Below are positions 56,880 to 64,000 of a stretch of DNA of 64,000 nucleotides, one piece after another; the stretch's first letter is position 1; every line of letters starts with the position of its first letter. Below the pieces are notes generated by a model that had not been told where the DNA came from, did not search any database, and saw only the letters and a program-made list of their open reading frames with translations. Position numbers and translations under genes: made by a program. Source of the stretch: Ciona savignyi (taxonomy: Eukaryota; Chordata; Ascidiacea; Phlebobranchia; Cionidae). The DNA is taken from NCBI GenBank assembly GCA_000149265.1, contig CH003142.1:56593-120592 (forward strand). The letters run 5' to 3'.

Positions 56880-58030
56880 TTTTCCTGTCAACCGACTGGA
56901 AGCTCTTTAATGATTTCCGTTCAATATAAGCCTGATATCTAATTGGCACTTTATTGTAGAGAAAGAATATGTTACAGAGTAAACAATCTATGAGAAGTCT
57001 GTCCCAGGAGCTGGAAGGAAAATCATTAGGCACATTAATGATTTCCATAACTTCCCCTTCTCGAAAATGAGTCCCCGAAATTTGCATTTTTTTCTGCTAA
57101 CAAACCGTGCATGGAAAACGTATCGGTCGCGTTAACTATTCGGCCACACGACCGTACAAAGATGAATTTCGTAGAAAAATAAATATGTTAAACATTGCAC
57201 AATGTAAGCTAGTGGATACTTGGTTTCACCGATTAGCTCTAAATGTAGTTGGTCCCAATGTGATGATTACCCGTGTAATGATACCTCTGTATTAGATATG
57301 TCGTACCACCGAATGTTTAACTGCTGGATCGAATAGTTGTGAGAATGCGATTTGAAAACGCTCTCACCGACAGACCATTTTGTCATTAGAAACATTGTAA
57401 ATGTGATTTTGGAACAATACTGGATGTTAGGCTATGCTTCTCAATGAGTATAATTGTATTCCGTGGCGAATAGTTTAGTGGGTTAGGCCGTCGTGTTTCT
57501 GCCGAACGGTTGCAGGATCGAATGTGGTCGCTAGCTATTCGGTTATGCCAAGGCACATATCGAAAATCTAAAAGAGCGCTTTAACTATATAAAACCAATG
57601 CAATAGCTTTGGATCCGACGGTGGGTGCACGGTTATCTTGTTTTGCCCGTGTGGTAACATCCCTTGCGTTTTTCCATGTACATAAAAATGTTATATCTAT
57701 GTTACCAAAAAGTAACATCATGTACTTCTAGCTCGTTAAATGGTTTGAACTAAACAGCAGTCTATGAACCTTTTTCATCGATGGACGGTTTGTCAGCAGA
57801 AAAAAATGGAAATTTTCGGGGACTCATCTTTCGAGAAGGGGAAGGTATGGAAATCATTAATGCGCTTAATGATTTTCCTTCCAGCTCCTGGGACCGACTT
57901 CCCATAGATTGTTTACTCTGTAGCCTATTCTTTCTTCACAATAAAGTGCCAATTCAGGATTATTGAACGGAAGATATCAAATCGCTTTCAGGCGGTTTAA
58001 AGGAAAAGCGAAGATTAGGATTAGGATAGG
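56880..58030. mobile_element. Inverted-repeat (foldback-like) unit between peptide copies A and B
   Basis: Left arm 56880-57112 and right arm 57778-58015 are inverted copies (for example GAGAAGGGGAAG, ATCATTAATGCGCTTAATGA, CCAGCTCCTGGGACCGACTT). The centre holds a family-C tRNA-like piece (57117-57159) and a diverged SINE (57470-57700). Confidence 0.75.
57781..57966 (+). CDS. Conserved arm ORF (hypothetical)
   Basis: 61-codon frame in the right arm, starting MDGLSAEKN and containing FREGEGMEIINALNDFPSSS and WDRLPIDCLLC. Similar frames occur at 59775-60062 and 61841-62092 and, on the minus strand, 57087-56863. No known domain. It could be a real small protein, an upstream ORF, or simply conserved repeat DNA. 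Confidence 0.25.
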   Translation: MDGLSAEKNGNFRGLIFREGEGMEIINALNDFPSSSWDRLPIDCLLCSLFFLHNKVPIQDY

Positions 58031-58481
58031 ATCCTTTTTGTAAACACGATTTTCGATAATTATGTAGTATTCACTCTCTTTTTTGTTTTTTTTACGTTAC
58101 ACTGGTAAATTATCCAGTAAAGAGTTCTTTGGAATAAACCTGTTAAAATTTCCAGGAATCCTAACTGACATCCTTTTATATTATGCCTCGACGTTTAACC
58201 GTGTGCAGGATAATTATTCTCTTTGTTGTCAACAAAATCTACCTTACTTATTAATTGTTGCACTGATGCAATTTGCTGACACCAAATCATACAAGCGCGC
58301 CCGCATTGATTTCACTGCAGTTACTATTTACGATACTAGCATCTATCCTTCAAAGGAGCGATAAATTAACGATCCGCTGTCTAGGTAGTATGCTCTTCAA
58401 CAAAAATACTGTGGGTAGCAATATTCAATTTGTATTGCGCAAATCAATGCGGGTACAATTATTGCTGCTTGGTGGTGCGGT

Positions 58482-58868
58482 TCACCAGCTGTGATGAAAG
58501 TGGTGTAAGTGGAAAAGATCTTGCTTTGGTGTCAAAACCTCATCCTCGGCTTCCATCAATGGTGCAAGTTGAGCCAAATCTTCTACGGTTGGCATACCTT
58601 TATTCTTGGCGTCTGTAATAAAGATTTTTATAACAATCAAATCAATCAAGTTGAAAAGGATTCAACAAGAAAACATTTCGTATGGATCTATATTACATGT
58701 AATGGCGAGAGAAGTAGACCATAGTATACTTGATGTAGATTTCATTGCACATAGGTTGGCATCGCAGCCACTTCACTTACTCCAAGGAAAACCCGGGACT
58801 ATCGCAGAAACTTCTTCACTGGCGAGGCAGAAAACAACAAGAAGAACGATGAGTAGTTTGCGATCCAT
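58482..58868 (-). CDS. Small secreted peptide precursor, copy B (2 exons)
   Basis: Exons 58868-58781 and 58612-58482 (TGA), phase 1; 72 aa. The signal peptide matches copy A. After the signal it reads IVPGFPW (as copy D), where A and C have FLFPW. The acidic middle has EAEDEVLTPKQD and the C-terminus is LFHLHHFHHSW, with five His in eleven residues. The His-rich end could bind Zn or Cu or act in a pH-dependent way, as in His-rich antimicrobial peptides; that is inference. Confidence 0.78.
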
Positions 58869-58939
58869 CTTTGAGATAATTATCAGAGACTGTATATCCA
58901 AGAAGAATTCCATTCAATATATACCTTCGCTTTTCCTGT

Positions 58940-60020
58940 CAACCGACTGGAAGCTCTTTGATGATTTCCGTTCAATAAGCCTTATATCTAATTGGCACCT
59001 TTTTTTAGAGAAAGAATATGCTACAAGAACGTAAACAATCTATGGGAAAAGTCGGTCCCAGGGAGCTGGAAGGAAAATCATTAAGCGCATTAATGATTTC
59101 CATAACTTCCCCTTCTCGAAAAATTTGTCCCCGAAAATTTCCAATTTTTTTCTGCTAACAAACCGTCCATCGATGGGTGGGAGTCTGTTGCGTTTTCAAA
59201 TTACAGCAGAACCCCGCTTGAGGACCACCTCGATAACACGACCACCTCACTATCAGGACTACTTCAATACGGTCCCAAATAATTTACTATGGTAATGCAT
59301 TGCATTCTGTTTCAATAACGCGACCACCCCGGTTTCCAGAGCAGGACCGCCATATTTTGGTCCAAAACTTCGAATTTAGCTCTGCTAAAGCGACCACAAG
59401 TGCCCAATAATGTGCTTTTGTCACCAAACTAATAAGGTTAAATTTCTTTTATGACTAAAACAATACGATTACATGAGCGCGTACACACACAAATAAAATT
59501 GTGCCACACAGAACTTAGTCTTATAAGATAAACTTCAGTACTAACAGTTGTTTAAAATCATTTTGCAGTGTCTGATAAAAATAACGGCATTTAGTACAAA
59601 ATTAGTAAAATTTCGGCCTTTTTGGCTGCATATGACGACAACTTGTTTCAAAGCAAAACTCGTTAAAACGACCAACCCGCTAACGCGAACTGATTTTAGC
59701 AAAGAGTAACATTATTTACTTACAGCTTGTCAAACGGTTTGCAATAAGCAACAGATTCCCATCCTTTTCCATCGATGGACGGTTTGTTAGCAGAAAAAAA
59801 TGCAAATTTTCGGGGACTCATCTTTCGAGAAGGGGAAGTTATGGAAATCATTAATGCGCTTAATGATTTTCCTTCCAGCTCCTGGGACCGACTTTCCATA
59901 TATTGTGTACTCTGTAACATATTCTTTCTTTACAATGAAGTGGCAATTAGATACTACGATAGCCTATTGAACGGAAGATATCAATGCGCCTCCAAGATGT
60001 TGCCTAGAAAAGCGAAGTTT
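58940..60020. mobile_element. Inverted-repeat unit between peptide copies B and C, different centre
   Basis: Arms at about 58940-59175 and 59765-60005. Compared with the other units the arms run further inward (AATCTGTTGC-like, CCATCGATGG) and the standard centre is replaced by a pogo-like element. Confidence 0.7.
59195..59705. mobile_element. pogo/Tigger-like non-autonomous element
   Basis: Left end ACAGCAGAACCCCGCTTGAGG with GACCACCTCGATAACACGAC; right end GTTAAAACGACCAACCCGCT and AACGCGAACTGATTTTAG. The inner segment GGCTGCATATGACGACAACT is shared with 7900-7950. Pogo-type ends are recognisable; no transposase frame. Confidence 0.6.
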
Positions 60021-60488
60021 TATATTGAATGGGATCCTTCTCGGCAATACGGTCTTCGATGATTATGTAGGATTCACTATCTTTTTTGTTTTTTTACGTT
60101 ACGCTGGTGAAATATCCAGTGAAGAGTTCTTTGGAATAAACGTGTTAAAATTTTCAGGAATCCTAACTGACAACCTTTTATATTATGCCTCGACGTTTAA
60201 CCGTGGGCAGGATAATTATTTTCTTTGTTGTCAACAAAATCTACATTAACTTATTGATTGTTGCACTGATGCAATTTGCTGACACCAAATCACATAAGCG
60301 CGCCCGCGTTAATCTAATTCACTGCAGTTACAATTTACGATACTAGCATCTATTCTTCAAAGGAGCGATAAATTAACGATCCGCTGTCTAGGTAGTATGC
60401 TTGCCAACAAAAAGACTGTGGGTAGCAATATTCAATTTGTATTGCGCAAATCAATGCGGGTACAGTTATTGCTGCTTGGTGGTGCGGT

Positions 60489-60872
60489 TCACCAGCTGTG
60501 ATGATGAAGGTGGTGTAATTGGAAAAGATCTTGCTTTGTCAAAACATCATCTTCGGCTTCCATCAATGGTGCAAGTTGAGCCAAATCTTCTACGGTTGGC
60601 ATACCTTTATTCTTGGCGTCTGTAATGAAGATTTTTATAAAAATCAAATCATCATCAAGTTGAAAAGAATCCAACAAGAAAGACACTTCGTCAGGATCTA
60701 TATTACATGTAATGGCGAGAGAAGTAGACCATAATATACTTGATGTAGATTTCATTGCACATAGGTTGGCATCGCAGCCACTTCACTTACTCCAAGGAAA
60801 CAAAAACGCAGACACTTCTTCACTGGCGAGGCAGAAAACAACAAGAAGAACGATGAGTAGTTTGCGATCCAT
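60489..60872 (-). CDS. Small secreted peptide precursor, copy C (2 exons)
   Basis: Exons 60872-60791 and 60619-60489 (TGA), phase 1; 70 aa. Signal peptide as in the other copies, then FLFPW (as copy A), acidic middle, and C-terminus DLFQLHHLHHHSW, the most His-rich of the four. It lacks the Pro of LTPKQ (LTKQ). It is head-to-head with copy D across the foldback unit at 60900-62090. Confidence 0.78.
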
Positions 60873-60899
60873 CTTTGAGATAATTATCAGAGACTGTAC

Positions 60900-62095
60900 A
60901 TCCAAGAAGAATTCCATTCAATATATACCTTCGCTTTTCCTGTCAACCGACTGGAAGCTCTTTGATGATTTCCGTTCAATAAGCCTTATATCTAATTGGC
61001 ACTTTATTTTAGAGAAAGAATATGTTACAGAGTAAACAATCTATGGGAAGTCGGTCCCAGGAGCTGGAAGAAAAATCATTAGGCGCATTAATGATTTCCA
61101 TAACTTCCCCTTCTCGAAAATGAGTCCCCGAAAATCTCCATTTTTTTCTGCTAACAAACCGTGCATAGAAAACGTATCGGTCGCGTTAACTATTCGGCCA
61201 CACGACCGTACAAAGATGAATTTCGTAGAAAAATAAATATGTTAAACATTGCACAATGTAACCTAGTGGATACTTGGTTTCACCTATAAGTTTTAAATGT
61301 AGTTGGTCCCTATGTGATGATAACCCGGGTAATGATACCTCTGCATTGGATATGTCGTACCACCGAATGTTTAACTGCTGGATCGAATGGTTGTGAGAAC
61401 GCGATTTAAAAACTCTCACAACGACAGAGCACTTTGTCAATGGAAACATTGTAAATGTGATTTTGGAATAATACTGGATGTTAGGCTATACTTCTCGATG
61501 AGTATAAACTAACAATTGTATTCCGTGGCGAATAGTTTAGTGGGTTAGACCGTCGTGTTTCTGCCGAACGGTTGCAGGATCGAATGTGGTCGCTAGCTAT
61601 TCGGTTATGCCAAGGCACATATCGAAAATCTAAAAGAGCGCTTTAACTATATAAAACCAATGCTATAGCTTCGGATCCGACGGTGGGTACAGTTATCTTG
61701 TTTTGCCCGTGTGGTAACATCCCTTGCGTTTTCCCATGTATATAAAAATGTTTTATCTATGTTACCAAAAATTAAAAATATGTACTTCTAGCTCGTTAAA
61801 TGGTTTGAAATAAACAGCAGTCTATGAACCTTCTCCTTCGATGGACGGTTTGTCAGCAGAAAAAAATAGAAATTTTCGGGGACTCATCTTTCGAGAAGGG
61901 GAAGTTATTGAAATCATTAATGCGCTTAATGATTTTCCTTCCAGCTCCTGGGACCGACTTCCCATAGATTGTGTACTCTGTAGCATATTCTTTCTTCACA
62001 ATAAAGTGCCAATTAGATATCAGGATTATATTGAACGGAAGATATCAAAGCGCTTTCAGGCGGTTGACAGGAAAAGCGAAGGTATATATTGAATG
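60900..62095. mobile_element. Inverted-repeat unit between divergent peptide copies C and D
   Basis: Arms at about 60905-61160 and 61840-62090; centre with a family-C piece (61172-61214) and a diverged SINE (61525-61760), as in the 56880-58030 unit. Confidence 0.75.
61841..62092 (+). CDS. Conserved arm ORF directly upstream of peptide copy D (hypothetical)
   Basis: 83 codons, MDGLSAEKNRNFRGLIFREG at the start, KRFQAVDRKSEGIY at the end, stop only 45 nt before the copy D ATG and on the same strand. The equivalent frame upstream of copy A (57087-56863, minus) has the same spacing; those upstream of B and C are frameshifted. Coding status unproven. Confidence 0.3.
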   Translation: MDGLSAEKNRNFRGLIFREGEVIEIINALNDFPSSSWDRLPIDCVLCSIFFLHNKVPIRYQDYIERKISKRFQAVDRKSEGIY

Positions 62096-62137
62096 GAATT
62101 CTTCTTGGATGTACAGTCTCTGATAATTACCTCAAAG

Positions 62138-62526
62138 ATGGATCGCAAACTACTCATCGTTCTTCTTGTTGTTTTCTGCCTCGCCAGTGAAGAAGTTTCT
62201 GCGATAGTTCCGGGTTTTCCTTGGAGTAAGTGAAGTGGCTGCGATGCCAACCTATGTGCAATGAAATCTACATCAAGTATACTATGGTCTACTTCTCTTG
62301 TCGTTATATATAATATAGATCCTGACGAAATGCTTTCTTGTTGGATCCTTTTTAACTTGATGATGATTTGATTGTAATAATAATCTTCATTACAGACGCC
62401 AAGAATAAAGGTATGCCAACCGTAGAAGATTTGGCTCAACTTGCACCATTGATGGAAGCCGAGGATGATGTTTTGACACCAAAGCAAGATTTTCTCCACT
62501 TACACCACTTTCATCACAGCTGGTGA
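62138..62526 (+). CDS. Small secreted peptide precursor, copy D (2 exons, plus strand)
   Basis: Exons 62138-62225 and 62396-62526 (TGA), donor GTAAGT, acceptor CTTCATTACAG, phase 1; 72 aa. Signal peptide (cleavage likely after SEEVSA), IVPGFPW, the middle GMPTVEDLAQLAPLMEAEDD, and C-terminus FLHLHHFHHSW. The only copy on the plus strand, and the easiest to read. Confidence 0.8.
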
Positions 62527-62994
62527 ACCGCACCACCAAGCAGCAATAATTGTACCCGCATTGATTTGCGCAATACAAATTGAATATTGCTACCCACAGT
62601 CTTTTGTTGGCAAGCATACTACATAGACAGCGGATCGTTAATTTATCGCTCATTTGAAGGATATATGCTGGTATCGTAAATTGTAATTGCAGTGAATTAG
62701 ATTAACGCGGGCGCGCTTGTATGATTTGGTGTCAGCAAATTGCATCAGTGCAACAATCAATAAGTTAATGTAGATTTTGTTGACAACAAAGATAATAATT
62801 ATCCTGCACACGGTTAAACGTCGAGGCAATAATATAAGGATGTCAGTTAGGTTTCCTAGACGTTTTAATACGTTTATTCCAAAGAACTCTTCACTGGATA
62901 TTTTAACCGCGTGACGTAAAAAAAAGAAAAAAAAGATAGTGAATACTACATAATTATCGAAGATCGTGTTTACAAAAAGGATCCTATCCTAATC

Positions 62995-64000
62995 TTCGCT
63001 TTTCCTGTAAACCGCCTGAAAGCGCTTTGATATCTTCCGTTCAATATAATCCTGATATCTTAAATTGGCACTTCATTGTAGAGAAAGAATATGTTACAGA
63101 GTACACAATCTATGGGAAGTCGGTCCCAGGAGCTGGAAGGAAAATCATTAAGCGCATTAATGATTTCCATAACTTCCCCTTCTCGAAAGATGAGTCCCCG
63201 AAAATGCCCCATTTTTCTGCTGACTAACCGTCCATCGATGAAGAAGGTTCATAGACTGCTGTTTATTTCAAACCATTTAACGAGCTAGAAGTACACGATG
63301 TTACTTTTTGGTAACATAGATAAAACATTTTTATGTACATGGGAAAATGCAAGGGGCGTTACCACACGGGCAAAACAAGATAACTGTTCACCCTCCGTCG
63401 GATCCAAAGCTATTGCATTGGTTTTATATAGTTAAAGCGCACTTTTAAATTTTCGATATGTGCCTTGGAATAACCGAATAGCTATATCGACCACATTCGA
63501 TTCTGCAACCGTTCGGCAGAAACACGACGGACTAACCCACTAAACTATTCGCCACGGAATACAATCATTTATACTTATCGAGAAATATAGCCTAACATCC
63601 AGTATTTATTCCAGAAATTACATTTACAATGATCCCAATGACAAAATGGTCTGTCGGTGATGAGCGTTTTTAAATCGCATTCTCACTACTATTCGATCCA
63701 GTGGTTAAACATTCGGTGGTACGGCATATCTAATACAGAGGTATCATTACACGGGTTATCATCACATTGGGACCAACTACATTCGGAGCTAATCGGTGGA
63801 ACCAAGTATCCACCAGGTTACATTGTGCAGTGTTTAACATATTTATTTTTCTACGAAATTCATCTTTGTACGGTCGTGTGGCCGAATAGTTAACGCGACC
63901 GATACGTTTTCCATGCACGGTTTGTTAGCAGAAAAAAATGGAAATTTTCGGGGACACACTTCTCGAGAAGGGGAAGTTATGGAAATCATTAATGCGCCTA
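62995..64000. mobile_element. Inverted-repeat unit at the right edge (reversed, incomplete)
   Basis: Left arm 62995-63240, reversed centre with diverged SINE (63330-63560) and family-C piece (63867-63906), right arm starting at 63915 and running off the window. The next peptide copy would be expected beyond. Confidence 0.7.

Noticed and set aside
1..64000. CRISPR arrays, bacterial operons or phage genes
   Set aside because: Spliced genes, chordate protein families and SINEs show a eukaryotic nuclear sequence; the tandem repeats have no unique spacers of constant length.

Overview
The window looks like nuclear DNA of an ascidian tunicate, most likely Ciona. It is AT-rich, with short GT-AG introns and chordate-type gene content: KLHL18, a C1orf87-like protein, a pancreatic-lipase-family lipase with a PLAT domain, fibrinogen-domain and C-type-lectin-like proteins, and NADK2. 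It is also crowded with tRNA-derived SINEs and small inverted-repeat elements. Species assignment is inference; no database search was possible. All gene models were assembled by hand from reading frame, splice sites and intron phase.

Layout. 0-8 kb: the edge of a minus-strand NADK2-like gene (only its first visible exon), then gene-poor repeats. 8.4-9.5 kb: a two-exon, four-EF-hand calmodulin-like gene (+). 15.1-21.8 kb: a complete ten-exon triglyceride lipase gene (+, 598 aa). 22.6-28.8 kb: duplications and a large foldback element built from ~330-bp units in alternating orientation. 30.6-31.9 kb: a minus-strand gene for a small secreted protein, with a C-type-lectin-like exon downstream that it may splice to; a 100-N assembly gap lies between them. 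33.2-41.4 kb: a ten-exon C1orf87-like gene (-, 462 aa) whose introns are full of SINEs. 43.2-44.8 kb: a complete fibrinogen-related protein gene (-). 45-47.3 kb: a segmental duplication. 47.6-48.5 kb: a 33-bp minisatellite. 49.7-50.3 kb: an intronless UQCRB-like gene (+). 51.6-53.3 kb: intronless KLHL18 (-). 54-56.3 kb: nested MITEs and SINEs. 56.4-64 kb: a cluster of four two-exon genes for ~70-aa secreted peptides (three -, one +), separated by inverted-repeat arms.

Two points stand out. First, the peptide cluster: near-identical signal peptides, an acidic middle and a variable, mostly His-rich C-terminus ending in Trp. This is the layout of a secreted, possibly antimicrobial or metal-binding, peptide family, and I could not match it to a known one. 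Second, the same small N-terminal module (H-type-lectin-like in pattern) begins both the fibrinogen-domain gene and the gene at 31.5-31.9 kb, and in both it ends at the same phase-1 splice position, so it may have been shuffled onto different lectin domains.

The unrelated housekeeping genes (UQCRB, KLHL18, C1orf87, NADK2) show no common pathway. The lectin-like and peptide genes could share a role in innate immunity or mucus secretion; that is inference.
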